DNA of 64,000 nucleotides from Pseudomonas viridiflava (lineage in GTDB: Bacteria > Pseudomonadota > Gammaproteobacteria > Pseudomonadales > Pseudomonadaceae). Location of the stretch: assembly GCF_900583165.1 (NCBI RefSeq), contig NZ_UTKY01000031.1:124001-188000 (forward strand). Reading direction: 5' to 3'. Made by a program: the position numbers and the translations under genes. Shown piece by piece: positions 26,205 to 35,063 of the stretch; positions within the stretch are counted from its first letter, which is position 1; every line of letters begins with the position of its first letter. The notes under the pieces are model-generated. The model had not been told where the DNA came from and did not search any database. It was given only the letters and a program-made list of their open reading frames with translations.

Positions 26205-27200
26205 TCATTGGCGGGGCGCCGGGATCTGATCAAGCAGCTGCTGTAGCACCTGGTCGACCTCCAGCCCATCTATGTCCAATTCTGGCGCGATGCGCACCCG
26301 GTGGCGCAAGACGGCAAGCGCGCAACCCTTGATGTCATCCGGAGTAACGAATTCGCCCCCGCGCAACAGCGCACGGGCGCGGGCGCCACGCACCAGCGCG
26401 ATGGACGCCCGCGGGCCGGCACCGATGGCAAGCCCGGGCCAGCTGCGGGTAGCCCTGGCGATGCGTACGGCATAGTCGAGTACCTGTTCGTCCAGGGCGA
26501 GTTCGCTGGCAATCTGTTGCAATTGCAGTACATCTTGAGCCTGTAGCACCGTGCGCAGCGGATGCACGTCCAGCATGTCGGCCCGGGATGAACGCGTCAC
26601 TTCACGCACCATCTCCAGTTCCTGCTGCGCGTCGGGATAATCCATGCGCACCTTGAGCATAAATCGGTCCAACTCTGCTTCCGGCAGCGGGTAGGTCCCT
26701 TCCTGTTCAATGGGGTTCTGGGTCGCCAATACCATGAACGGCTGGCCAATCGGCAACGCCTCCCCTTCAAGCGTTACCTGTCGTTCCTGCATGGCTTCAA
26801 GCAGGGCGGCCTGGGTCTTGGCCGGGGCTCGGTTGATTTCGTCTGCCAGCAACAAGTGAGTAAATACCGGCCCTTTACGCAGTTTGAATTGCTCTGTGTG
26901 CAGGTCATAGACTGCGTGGCCAGTGACATCGCTGGGCATCAGGTCCGGGGTGAACTGTATGCGTGCGAAGTCACCGTCGAAACACCGCGCCAGGGCGCGT
27001 ACCAGCAGCGTTTTGCCCAGGCCGGGCACGCCTTCAAGCAGCACATGGCCGCCAGCGAACAGTGCGGTGAGCACATCGTCGATCACCCGGTCCTGGCCGA
27101 TCACGGCCTTGCGTAATTCAGCGCGCAGGGCCTGGGCCTGCTGGCTGGCGCGCTGCACTGTTTCGCTGGTCAGGGCAGTGGCCGTTGAAAATTCACTCAT
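26205..27200 (-). CDS. MoxR-family AAA+ ATPase
   Basis: The 331-residue ATPase has Walker A GVPGLGKT (57-64), Walker B L-L-L-A-D-E-I-N-R-A-P (117-126) and A-T-Q-N-P-I-E-Q-E-G-T-Y-P-L-P-E-A-E-L-D-R-F (about 170-191), the MoxR sensor region. MoxR proteins are chaperone-like hexamers that act on a VWA partner encoded beside them. The ATG at 27200 overlaps the DUF4350 stop (ATGA), showing translational coupling; the longer frame starts inside the upstream gene. The client in this operon is unknown. Confidence 0.93.
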   Translation of the reverse strand: MSEFSTATALTSETVQRASQQAQALRAELRKAVIGQDRVIDDVLTALFAGGHVLLEGVPGLGKTLLVRALARCFDGDFARIQFTPDLMPSDVTGHAVYDLHTEQFKLRKGPVFTHLLLADEINRAPAKTQAALLEAMQERQVTLEGEALPIGQPFMVLATQNPIEQEGTYPLPEAELDRFMLKVRMDYPDAQQELEMVREVTRSSRADMLDVHPLRTVLQAQDVLQLQQIASELALDEQVLDYAVRIARATRSWPGLAIGAGPRASIALVRGARARALLRGGEFVTPDDIKGCALAVLRHRVRIAPELDIDGLEVDQVLQQLLDQIPAPRQ

Positions 27201-28369
27201 AGGGCATTCCTGAGGGTTTGCAGGCATGCCACCTGGCGGCTGAAATCGGCGCTGGAAAGCCGTTTTGCCGGGAGGGGACCGAGGGCCTGGCTGATGACAT
27301 GAGAGGGTTGATGGGTCAGGTGTTCAAGTACCTGCCCTTGTTGCGCGGTATCAAGGTGTTCGAAGCCGGGGTGACGACGGCGTGCTGCACGCAGGATATC
27401 GCGCTGCAAGGCATGCAGCAGCGTGCCCTGGCCGTTGCGGCGCAGCAGGAAATCGGCGCTCGCTTTTAGATGTTCCTGCAACTGCCGACGGGCGTTGGGG
27501 GCGGGGGCCTGGATCGGGCCTTGGCGCATGCCCACGTGCCAGAGCGCGAGACCGATCAGGACAATCAGTGCAACCAGGGCTTGGGGAAAGTAACGGATCA
27601 GCAGGGTCAACAAGTCATCCACGTCGCTGTTGAACAGCAAGGTTACCGCTGTACCTTGACCCAAGTACCACAGCAGCCAGGCGTTGTCGTGTTGACCGAT
27701 GTTGGCGTTGTTCCACAGGTTGCTGTCGGTGATAACCGTTACACGACCGTTTCCGAGGTTGATCTGCATCAGATGGCTTGAGTTGGCACTGTTGGCAGAA
27801 AATTGGGCCTGATGCCTGGGGTCTATGAGGTTGAAGTCGGTGTCGAAGCTGAATTTGGCCGGCGCGGTTTCATTGTCGATGTACAGCTTGGTAAGGTCCG
27901 GTGCTTTCTTTTTACGGGCCTGTTTATTACTGGCTTGGGCAGGCTCTTCGGGCTCATCGCTCAACACCTGATGGAGGTGCAGGCGATCTAGCAGCAGGTC
28001 GCCGCTCTTGCCGGTTTCTTCATCCCATAATGCTTCGGCGACCAACAACAGATGGCCGCCAGCCCTGGCCCACGCCAGCAGTTGCTCAACCTGGCGGGGA
28101 GCCATGTTGCTACGCTCTCCCAGCAAAAACAGGCTATTGCCTTTGGGCGGCAGGGTGGCAAGCCGCTCCAGAGTATTGGCGTGTTCCACGGCCACCCCTT
28201 GCTGGCGCAGGAATTGCTCGCCCGCCAGGTAGGTATTCGCCAGCGCTTCCGGAGAAGGGCCACGGTCTATCACTTCTTCATAGGGAATCGCTTTATGCCA
28301 GACGTAAAAGGCGCCAGCCCCAAACAGGCACACCAACAGCAGGGTAACCCACAGCAACAGGCGGCTCAT
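27197..28369 (-). CDS. DUF4350 domain membrane protein
   Basis: The 390-residue protein has an N-terminal membrane helix (about 4-24), a soluble region with the DUF4350-type G-E-Q-F-L-R-Q-Q-G-V and L-L-A-W-A-R-A-G-G-H-L-L-L-V segments (about 50-110), and a second membrane helix near 265-285. The soluble part resembles GATase/GldG-like Rossmann modules found in ABC-associated proteins. It overlaps both neighbours by ATGA, so it is made together with the MoxR ATPase. Its biochemical role is unknown. Confidence 0.8.
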   Translation of the reverse strand: MSRLLLWVTLLLVCLFGAGAFYVWHKAIPYEEVIDRGPSPEALANTYLAGEQFLRQQGVAVEHANTLERLATLPPKGNSLFLLGERSNMAPRQVEQLLAWARAGGHLLLVAEALWDEETGKSGDLLLDRLHLHQVLSDEPEEPAQASNKQARKKKAPDLTKLYIDNETAPAKFSFDTDFNLIDPRHQAQFSANSANSSHLMQINLGNGRVTVITDSNLWNNANIGQHDNAWLLWYLGQGTAVTLLFNSDVDDLLTLLIRYFPQALVALIVLIGLALWHVGMRQGPIQAPAPNARRQLQEHLKASADFLLRRNGQGTLLHALQRDILRAARRRHPGFEHLDTAQQGQVLEHLTHQPSHVISQALGPLPAKRLSSADFSRQVACLQTLRNAL

Positions 28370-29883
28370 TGCGCGCCCCCCGAACTAAACAGCGCGCGCC
28401 AATCGCTGCATAGTTGTTGCTGGGCAGAAGCTGGGGGTAGGTGATGGCCATAGGCAAGGTTTCGCCAGTGTCGGGTCAGCTCATCGCTGAAGGCCAGTAG
28501 CTGCGGTTGTTGCAACAGGTGAACACGGTCGAGGATCTGGCCTTCAGTGTCGGCGCTTTTAAGTGGCACGTTGTAGTCGTGCAACAACTTGCTCAGCAGG
28601 CCGCGATACAGCAAGCCAAGGGCTTCCCGTGGCTGGGTAGGCCAGAGTTGTTCGGCGAGGGCGGGGATGTCGTCGGGCAAGGTTTCGGTCGCCAGTTCCA
28701 GCCCAAACAATTGAGTAGGCAGGGGTTTGGGTGTTTGTTTGGTGGGCGATGACCTTCGGCTGACAAAGGCGTGCAGCCAGTCACGATAGCGCCAGACCAG
28801 CAACGCCAAGCCAATGACCAACAAGCTCCACAACAGCACCTCCAGGCCTTGGGCGACGTGCTTGAAGGCGTTGCTGTTAAGGCCGTCGAGCAGTGCTTGC
28901 AGCCACGCTGGAAGCTTTCCATCACGGTGCGCTTTGCTTGGGGTCGCCGGTTTTTCTTCGGCGAAGCGATAGCGGGTCACGGTCTCCGGATTTTTGAAAG
29001 GAGGTTTATCCAGCAATGATTTGATCGATTCGCTGGCACCTTGAGGGCTCAGCGGTTTGGCGTCATCAGCCATGGCGGGCGGTTGGAAAGACAGCATCAG
29101 ACCGACGACCAGCAGCAACACTGGCGCCACGCTGCTCAGGCGCTGGCGAAGACGGCGGAACACCAGCTCCAGGTCCCAGGCTTCCAAAGTGGTTCGGCGA
29201 TTGAGGTAGAGGCTGAACCCGCAGGCGACATAGATCGGCTCCCAAAATATCAGGATCAGGGCGTAGAACGCATTGCTCAGGTGTTCCAACCATAAACCCT
29301 CCGAGCTTGACGCCAGTGCCAGGCGCTGCCAGTCCCAGCCCAGTTCAACGTGCTGCGGGATCAAGAGATAGAACAATGCCATGCAGCCGAACCACAGGCC
29401 GATTTCCAGGTGCACGCCAATGATGGTCAACCAACGGGCGCCGCCGGCGTTGCGTTGCAGCAGCACGCCGAGGCGTTTTTGCCGCGCATCGCCATCCAAC
29501 CCTTCGAGCTGACTCACCGGCATGACAAAGCTGCGGCTCAGGCTGAGTCGTCGCCAGGTTAGGCTGGCCAGAAGTTGCCCCTTCAGTAGTCGTGGCCATT
29601 GGCGCACGGCCTGTTTCAGAGTGGGCGTTTCGCCAAATAATGCTTTGGACAGGATATACAGCGGCAATCGGTCGAACACCGGCTTGCACCACCAGAACAG
29701 GAAGATGGCGGTAGACGGATATTTCCACAGCAATACCGTCAGCAGGACAAACACCGGTAAGGTCACCAATGCCCAACTACTCATCAATAGCAGGCGATGT
29801 TCCCGAGCCATTAGTACTCCAAGGTCCATGGCTTCCCAGGAGGTACGTGGGCGAATCACTACGCTGGCATCACTCAGGCGCAT
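28366..29883 (-). CDS. DUF4129 domain membrane protein
   Basis: The 505-residue protein has several N-terminal membrane helices (about 25-65 and 155-240), a further helix near 265, a proline- and charge-rich linker, a helix near 350 and a cytoplasmic C-terminal DUF4129 region (about 415-490, with R-E-A-L-G-L-L-Y-R-G-L-L-S-K-L). DUF4129 is usually found with transglutaminase, MoxR and DUF58 genes. I chose the ATG at 29883 with AGGACGG upstream; a TTG six codons earlier is also open. It overlaps the SpoIIM-like gene by 14 bases. Confidence 0.78.
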   Translation of the reverse strand: MRLSDASVVIRPRTSWEAMDLGVLMAREHRLLLMSSWALVTLPVFVLLTVLLWKYPSTAIFLFWWCKPVFDRLPLYILSKALFGETPTLKQAVRQWPRLLKGQLLASLTWRRLSLSRSFVMPVSQLEGLDGDARQKRLGVLLQRNAGGARWLTIIGVHLEIGLWFGCMALFYLLIPQHVELGWDWQRLALASSSEGLWLEHLSNAFYALILIFWEPIYVACGFSLYLNRRTTLEAWDLELVFRRLRQRLSSVAPVLLLVVGLMLSFQPPAMADDAKPLSPQGASESIKSLLDKPPFKNPETVTRYRFAEEKPATPSKAHRDGKLPAWLQALLDGLNSNAFKHVAQGLEVLLWSLLVIGLALLVWRYRDWLHAFVSRRSSPTKQTPKPLPTQLFGLELATETLPDDIPALAEQLWPTQPREALGLLYRGLLSKLLHDYNVPLKSADTEGQILDRVHLLQQPQLLAFSDELTRHWRNLAYGHHLPPASAQQQLCSDWRALFSSGGAQ

Positions 29884-30850
29884 GGCGAGTCCGTCCTGCA
29901 AGGGTCAGGTAGGCGGCCACCACCAACCAAAGCACCGCGCCCACCAGGTATTTGATCCAGGGAGCGACCTGGGTAGTGGACGACCAGTAGGCCTCGATAA
30001 ATGCTGCAATCAACAGAAACACCATCACACCGCATAGCATCTGCACGCTCTTGAGTGCCGCCAGCCGCAAGGATTCACCACGCGTCAATTGCCCGGGTGC
30101 AATCAGCGCCCAGCCCAGTTGCAAACCTGCTGCACCTGCCAAGGCGATAGCGGTCAACTCGAAGGCACCATGCCCGATAACGAACGACCAGAAGGTCTGG
30201 CCGTAGCCGATTTCAGTCAGGTGCCCGGCAACTGCACCGATGATCAGGCCGTTGAAAACCAGGAAAAATACACTGCCCAGCCCAAACATCAAGCCAGCGG
30301 CAAAGGTCTGGAAGGCGATACCGATGTTATGCATGACGTAGTAGCCAAACATCATCCAGTCTTCGCTCGATGCACGTTCCGCTGCGCGCCCCAGGCGGCT
30401 GGCATCGGGGTCGTACATGCCCTGCATCTCGGCAACCTGTTGAGGGCTGACGATGCTGTAGATAAGGTCGGGAAACAGGTAGACCAGCAAGCCTATGCCG
30501 ATCAGGCTGCCGAAAAACAGCAGGCTGGCGATCAGCACGAACCGCCACTGTTCGCGCACCAGCCGAGGGAAATCGGCCAGTATGAAGCCCAGCACATTGG
30601 CGGCCAGTTGGCTGCGATGGCGGTACAGCTGTTGATGGCCGCGCAGGGCCAGCTGTTGCAGTGGGTCTACCAAGTAACTGCTATAGCCGCGTTCTTGAGC
30701 CAGGGCGAGGTGTTGGCACAGGCGCCGGTATTGATGGGGGAAATCGGCAACGTCACTGGCTTTGACCTTGCCTTGCTCCAACTGCTTGAGCAGATCGGTG
30801 AATGTTTGCCACTGGGGCTGGTGACGGCTTTCGAACACGCTCTGTTTCAT
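29870..30850 (-). CDS. Stage II sporulation protein M (SpoIIM)-family membrane protein
   Basis: The 326-residue integral membrane protein has a soluble N-terminal helical region (about 1-95) and five or more hydrophobic helices after it. It includes P-x-L-V-R-E-Q-W-R-F and G-Y-Y-V-M-H-N-I-G-I-A-F-Q-T-F-A-A-G, matching the SpoIIM/DUF95 family. In Bacillus SpoIIM acts in forespore engulfment; this organism does not sporulate, so the role here is different and unknown. It overlaps the RDD gene by ATGA and the DUF4129 gene by 14 bases. Confidence 0.85.
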   Translation of the reverse strand: MKQSVFESRHQPQWQTFTDLLKQLEQGKVKASDVADFPHQYRRLCQHLALAQERGYSSYLVDPLQQLALRGHQQLYRHRSQLAANVLGFILADFPRLVREQWRFVLIASLLFFGSLIGIGLLVYLFPDLIYSIVSPQQVAEMQGMYDPDASRLGRAAERASSEDWMMFGYYVMHNIGIAFQTFAAGLMFGLGSVFFLVFNGLIIGAVAGHLTEIGYGQTFWSFVIGHGAFELTAIALAGAAGLQLGWALIAPGQLTRGESLRLAALKSVQMLCGVMVFLLIAAFIEAYWSSTTQVAPWIKYLVGAVLWLVVAAYLTLAGRTRHAPE

Positions 30851-31539
30851 GTCGGCCCCAACAGGCCACGGGCCACGCCATTGAGTTGCTCCGCGGCGCG
30901 GGCCGGAGATACCTGCAACGGCGTCGCCAGGATCGAGGCCAGCTCGTGGACCCGTTCTGCGGACAACTCACCTTGGCGCTCAGCGAAGCCCAGGATCGCC
31001 CTTTGCTCGCTCAGATCCAGTGCAAAGGGCAGGCGCAGGGCTGCAGCATTAGGCACCTGTGGGCGCATCATTGGCAGTTCACGGTAGATCACCAGTGTGC
31101 CAGCGGCCAGGTCGCCAAGGCGTTTAAAGTGAGGATGTTGCAGGCAACTGATTGCGCCGAGAAAGTAACCGAAGGGCAGCATGTCGACAAAGCGCAGCAG
31201 GTTGCGGATCAGCGACGCGGACCAACTGACAGGCGTGCCGTCGTCCTGAACGACGCGCAGCCCCATGACCTGTTTGCCCGGCGAGCACCCTTGGTTGAGT
31301 ACTTCGAACAGCACCATGTACCACCAACTGACCAGGAACAATAAGAGCGAGCCCAGGCCGATACCGATGTTGCCCAGCAATGCCAGTGGCACCAGGAGCA
31401 CGCCCATGATCACCCCGCGTACACCCAGGTCGAAAGCAAAGGCCAGTGCGCGAGGTATCAGGCCCGCTGGGCGCAGCGGCAGGTCAATACCCTCCGGGGT
31501 CTCGATCTGGTAGCGGGTATCCAATGGGGCTGATGGCAT
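30847..31539 (-). CDS. RDD-family membrane protein
   Basis: This 230-residue protein is the first gene of the MoxR operon. It shows the RDD pattern: R-A-L-A-F-A-F-D-L-G-V-R-G (about 29-41) with an Arg in helix 1 and Asp in the next turn, two hydrophobic helices (about 30-75), and L-L-R-F-V-D-M-L-P-F-G-Y-F later. The conserved Arg and two Asp residues name the family, whose transport role is only partly known. AAGGATC precedes the ATG at 31539. Confidence 0.85.
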   Translation of the reverse strand: MPSAPLDTRYQIETPEGIDLPLRPAGLIPRALAFAFDLGVRGVIMGVLLVPLALLGNIGIGLGSLLLFLVSWWYMVLFEVLNQGCSPGKQVMGLRVVQDDGTPVSWSASLIRNLLRFVDMLPFGYFLGAISCLQHPHFKRLGDLAAGTLVIYRELPMMRPQVPNAAALRLPFALDLSEQRAILGFAERQGELSAERVHELASILATPLQVSPARAAEQLNGVARGLLGPT

Positions 31540-31706
31540 CGCGATCCTTGGCAGTGCTGAGCGTTTGGGAGACACGGATGCTAGCAGTGTCGGCGGTGGA
31601 AGCAACCATTCAAGATTTTGCTGGATGTTTGTACAGCTTAATTGACGCTGGCCGAGGGGGCTGTCCAGCGCCTAGACTTTGTCGATCTTCAGCACAGGAA
31701 TAGCCC

Positions 31707-33134
31707 GTGACCTCCATTTTCTGGTACGACTATGAAACCACCGGCATCAATCCGCGCAGTGATCGCCCCCTCCAGGTAGCCGGTATTCGTACAGACCACG
31801 ACCTCAATGAGATCGGCCCACCGGTCAATCTCTATTGCCAGCCCAGTGACGATATTCTGCCCCATCCGGCCGCCTGTGCAATTACCGGTATTACCCCAAG
31901 GATATTGGCTGAAAAAGGTCTGGCCGAAGCGGACTTCATGACCCGTGTACACGCCGAACTGGCCGCCCCCGGTACCTGCGGCGCCGGCTACAACACCTTG
32001 CGTTTTGACGATGAAATGACGCGCTACAGTCTATATCGCAATTTCTTCGATCCTTATGCACGTGAGTGGCAGGGCGGTAACAGTCGCTGGGACTTGATCG
32101 ATGTCGTCCGCACCGCTTACGCCTTGCGGCCCGAAGGTATCGTGTGGCCGCAACAGGATGGGCGGGTGACGCTCAAGCTCGAGCGCTTGACCGAAGCCAA
32201 CGGCATTGATCATGGTCAAGCCCACGATGCGCTCTCCGATGTGCGTGCGACGATTGCGCTGGCCCGATTGGTGCGTGAAAAACAGCCCAAGTTGTACGAT
32301 TGGCTGTTTCAACTGCGTAGCAAGCAACGAGTGATGGATCAGGTGCGTCTGTTGCAGCCGATGGTGCATATCTCCGGGCGCTTTTCGGCTGAGCGCCATT
32401 ACTTGGGCGTGGTGCTCCCGCTGGCTTGGCATCCGCGCAACCGCAATGCGTTGATTGTCTGCGACCTTGGGCTCGACCCCCAGGGGCTGCTGGACACGGA
32501 CGCGGGTGTTTTGCGCCAGCGTCTTTATACCCGCCGTGATGACCTTGCCCCAGGCGAGTTGCCGGTGCCCCTCAAGTTGGTACACATCAACCGCTGCCCC
32601 GTGGTTGCCCCATTGAACGTTCTGCGGGCCGAAGATCGTGAGCGCCTGCAATTGGATATGGACAGTTACCAGGAGCGGGCACTGCGGCTAACCGCCGCAC
32701 AGGAACTTTGGCGCGATAAGTTGCCAGCTATTTATGCCGAAGAAGAATTCGCACCCACCACTGACCCGGAACAGCAGCTTTACGAAGGTTTTATTGGTGA
32801 CCGAGACCGGCGTTTATGCGAACAAGTCCGGGCGGCTGAGCCTGAGCAATTAGCACGTCAGCAGTGGCCTTTTGATGATCCTCGTTTGCCTGAATTATTG
32901 TTTCGCTACCGGGCGCGTAACTTCCCCGATACCTTGAACAACGAGGAGCAACAAAACTGGAAACTTTTCTGTCAGCAGCGTTTGGCAAACCCGGAGTGGG
33001 GGGCGCCGAATACCTTGGAAGCATTTAATAATGCGCGGCTGGAGTTGGCAGTTAGTGCGACGCCATTTCAGCTCGGGGTTTTGGACCAATGGCAAGAGTA
33101 TGCGGACTGTTTAGCCGCCCGTGTGAATTTGTAG
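31707..33134 (+). CDS. sbcB: Exodeoxyribonuclease I
   Basis: The 475-residue 3'-5' single-strand exonuclease acts in recombination and mismatch repair. The DEDDh catalytic motif is visible: W-Y-D8-Y-E10-T-T-G, then a central Asp in Y-N-T-L-R-F-D-D-E, and H-D-A-L-S-D-V near residue 173. The C-terminal half (about 195-460) has the SH3-like and helical extension of the family. The start is GTG after AGGAATA. It is divergent from the MoxR operon and ends at a bidirectional terminator shared with mvaT. Confidence 0.95.
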   Translation: MTSIFWYDYETTGINPRSDRPLQVAGIRTDHDLNEIGPPVNLYCQPSDDILPHPAACAITGITPRILAEKGLAEADFMTRVHAELAAPGTCGAGYNTLRFDDEMTRYSLYRNFFDPYAREWQGGNSRWDLIDVVRTAYALRPEGIVWPQQDGRVTLKLERLTEANGIDHGQAHDALSDVRATIALARLVREKQPKLYDWLFQLRSKQRVMDQVRLLQPMVHISGRFSAERHYLGVVLPLAWHPRNRNALIVCDLGLDPQGLLDTDAGVLRQRLYTRRDDLAPGELPVPLKLVHINRCPVVAPLNVLRAEDRERLQLDMDSYQERALRLTAAQELWRDKLPAIYAEEEFAPTTDPEQQLYEGFIGDRDRRLCEQVRAAEPEQLARQQWPFDDPRLPELLFRYRARNFPDTLNNEEQQNWKLFCQQRLANPEWGAPNTLEAFNNARLELAVSATPFQLGVLDQWQEYADCLAARVNL

Positions 33135-33160
33135 TCAGTTTTGCCCAACGGGCAGGCAAT

Positions 33161-33190
33161 AAAAAACGCCAGCTAGCTGGCGTTTTTCAA
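33161..33190. terminator. Bidirectional terminator between sbcB and mvaT
   Basis: AAAAACGCCAG-CTAG-CTGGCGTTTTT is a perfect 11-bp stem with a T run on each strand, between converging genes. Confidence 0.92.
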
Positions 33191-33223
33191 TGTCTCGCGT
33201 ATCAGGCGTGAGCCTGGCAAAGC

Positions 33224-33598
33224 TTAGCCCAGCAGGGTAGCCCAGCCTTCAACCACGTCGCCGCCCCACTTGGCTTTCCACTCTTTCAGCGTTTTGTGGT
33301 TGCCACCTTTGGTTTCAATCACTTCGCCGTTGTGTGGGTTTTTGTACTGTTTTACCTTGCGAGCACGCTTGGTACCGGTAGTTTTCACGGCGCCACGAGG
33401 TGCTTTAACTTTCGACTCCGGGTCCAGCAGTGCAATGATGTCACGCAGGGATTTGGAGTATTCACCCATCAGGGTGCGCAGTTTGCCTTCGAATTCCAGC
33501 TCGGTTTGCAGTTTGTCGTCTTGGGACAGGTTCTTCAAACGGGCTTGCAGCTCTTTGATAGCTTCTTCAGTGGCACGGTATTCGTTGATCAGAGACAT
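33224..33598 (-). CDS. mvaT: H-NS-like nucleoid protein MvaT
   Basis: The 124-residue xenogeneic silencer has an N-terminal coiled-coil dimerisation/oligomerisation region (about 1-62) and a C-terminal DNA-binding domain (about 77-124) with K-Q-Y-K-N-P-H-N-G-E-V-I-E-T-K-G-G-N-H, in which the K-G-G-N loop reads the minor groove of AT-rich DNA. I chose the ATG at 33598, the family-normal start. The 348-bp gap beyond it is AT-richer than the rest of the window and could be autoregulatory. It could be MvaT or its paralogue MvaV. Confidence 0.93.
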   Translation of the reverse strand: MSLINEYRATEEAIKELQARLKNLSQDDKLQTELEFEGKLRTLMGEYSKSLRDIIALLDPESKVKAPRGAVKTTGTKRARKVKQYKNPHNGEVIETKGGNHKTLKEWKAKWGGDVVEGWATLLG

Positions 33599-33946
33599 GT
33601 GGACTACCTTATGTAGAGCGCTGATTGACAGGGTAAGTGGCCCAATAATAGTCAGGCTGTTTCCCCAAGTAAACATTTAAGCGGCATTTATGTGAATTAC
33701 ATTGGATGTTTGTAGCGGCCCCCTGCAATCGAGTTAATTACTAGGTCGTATGCCTAAAAATAACCTCCCTGCAAAGGAGAAACCGCGCAGAGCATGACGC
33801 GGTAAACCATAATAAGGTGGTAAACCCTTAGATTATTAAGGGGGAAACCCGTGGCAAGGGATCAGAATAAACGTTAACGAATAATGCAGTTTTGCTGCGC
33901 AATCGCTAGAATGGCGGCCTTTGCGAAGTTCTGGAGTCTCCCCCTA
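33599..33946. other. Intergenic region between mvaT and purU
   Basis: This 348-bp divergent region has low GC for the window. It contains a short-hairpin array at 33764-33860. It must contain both the mvaT and purU promoters, but I cannot fix them. No small gene is apparent. Confidence 0.7.
33764..33860 (+). ncRNA. Candidate structured leader: hairpins joined by AAACC motifs
   Basis: Five short hairpins follow each other: CTCC/GGAG, ACCGCG/CGCGGT, ACC/GGT, CCCTTA/TAAGGG and CCC/GGG. The pentamer AAACC occurs four times at the junctions (33780, 33804, 33822, 33845), where each linker AAA runs into the first CC of the next stem. The element ends about 87 bp before the purU start. It does not match a riboswitch I know, and transcription is not shown. 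Confidence 0.35.
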
Positions 33947-34795
33947 ATGCGCACTTTTCGGCTGGTGATTGCCTGCCCGGACCGGGTAGGTATCGTTGCC
34001 AAAGTCAGTAACTTTCTGGCGTCCCACAACGGCTGGATCACCGAGGCGAGCCATCACTCGGACAATCTCAGCGGTTGGTTCTTCATGCGTCACGAGATTC
34101 GTGCCGATTCGCTGCCGTTCGGTCTCGATGCTTTCCGCGAGGCCTTTGCGCCGATCGCCGAAGAGTTTTCGATGACGTGGCACATCACCGACACCGAGCA
34201 GAAAAAACGCGTGGTGTTGATGGCCAGCCGTGAATCCCACTGCCTGGCCGACTTGCTCCACCGCTGGCACAGCGACGAGTTGGATTGCGAAATCGCCTGC
34301 GTAATCTCCAACCACGACGACCTGCGCAGCATGGTCGAATGGCATGGCATTCCGTACTACCATGTGCCGGTCAATCCACAGGACAAGGAGCCGGCCTTCA
34401 CGGAGGTCTCCCGCCTGGTCAAGCAGCATGACGCCGACGTCGTGGTGCTGGCGCGCTACATGCAGATCCTGCCGCCGGAGCTGTGCCGTGAGTACGCCGG
34501 CAAGGTGATCAACATTCATCACAGTTTCCTGCCGTCATTTGTCGGTGCCAAGCCTTACCACCAGGCTTCCCTGCGTGGCGTGAAGTTGATCGGCGCGACT
34601 TGCCACTATGTCACCGAAGAGCTGGACGCCGGCCCGATCATCGAGCAGGACGTCGTACGCGTCAGCCACAGCGATAGCATTGAAGACATGGTGCGTTTCG
34701 GCCGTGACGTCGAGAAGATGGTCCTCGCCCGTGGCCTGCGTTACCACTTGGAAGATCGCGTGCTGGTGCACGGCAACAAGACCGTCGTGTTCTAA
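33947..34795 (+). CDS. purU: Formyltetrahydrofolate deformylase
   Basis: The 282-residue enzyme hydrolyses 10-formyl-THF to formate and THF, balancing one-carbon units. An N-terminal ACT domain (about 4-80, with C-P-D-R-V-G-I-V) is followed by a formyltransferase-fold catalytic domain with N-I-H-H-S-F-L-P-S-F (about 193-202) and A-T-C-H-Y-V-T-E-E-L-D-A-G-P-I. The ATG at 33947 follows GGAG. An odd hairpin array lies upstream; a strong terminator lies downstream. Confidence 0.96.
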   Translation: MRTFRLVIACPDRVGIVAKVSNFLASHNGWITEASHHSDNLSGWFFMRHEIRADSLPFGLDAFREAFAPIAEEFSMTWHITDTEQKKRVVLMASRESHCLADLLHRWHSDELDCEIACVISNHDDLRSMVEWHGIPYYHVPVNPQDKEPAFTEVSRLVKQHDADVVVLARYMQILPPELCREYAGKVINIHHSFLPSFVGAKPYHQASLRGVKLIGATCHYVTEELDAGPIIEQDVVRVSHSDSIEDMVRFGRDVEKMVLARGLRYHLEDRVLVHGNKTVVF

Positions 34796-34820
34796 TCGAC
34801 CGATTGTGATTGAAGCAAGA

Positions 34821-34858
34821 GGGGCCTGGGCGTTAAATCGTCCCAGGCCCTTTTTCTT
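34821..34858 (+). terminator. Rho-independent terminator after purU
   Basis: GGGCCTGGG-(11 nt)-CCCAGGCCC followed by TTTTTCTTT forms a 9-bp G+C-rich stem 26 bp after the purU stop. Confidence 0.9.
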
Positions 34859-34881
34859 TGCCTGTCATTGAGGATTGAGCG

Positions 34882-35052
34882 ATGAGCGACCCGCTGGACA
34901 AAGCCACATCCAAAGCCCCGGCGACCTTGGGGGAGGGGTGTTTGAGTCGTTATGATCCGGATGACTTGGACGCAGACGACGGCACCGAATTTCCAGGTGC
35001 CGCCGAGTTATGGGAGCGTGAGCGGGGCGAGTCCGAACCCTCGGACGACTAA
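34882..35052 (+). CDS. Small acidic hypothetical protein
   Basis: The 56-residue protein runs from M-S-D-P-L-D-K-A-T-S to E-P-S-D-D. GAGGATTG lies 6-13 nt before the ATG. It is very acidic (D-P-D-D-L-D-A-D-D-G-T-E and E-R-E-R-G-E-S-E), with no membrane segment; an L-W-E-R-E-R helix is likely. It lies between the purU terminator and the convergent chemoreceptor. It is a plausible conserved Pseudomonas short gene, but I do not recognise it and its function is unknown. Confidence 0.55.
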   Translation: MSDPLDKATSKAPATLGEGCLSRYDPDDLDADDGTEFPGAAELWERERGESEPSDD

Positions 35053-35063
35053 ACGCCCTGCAA

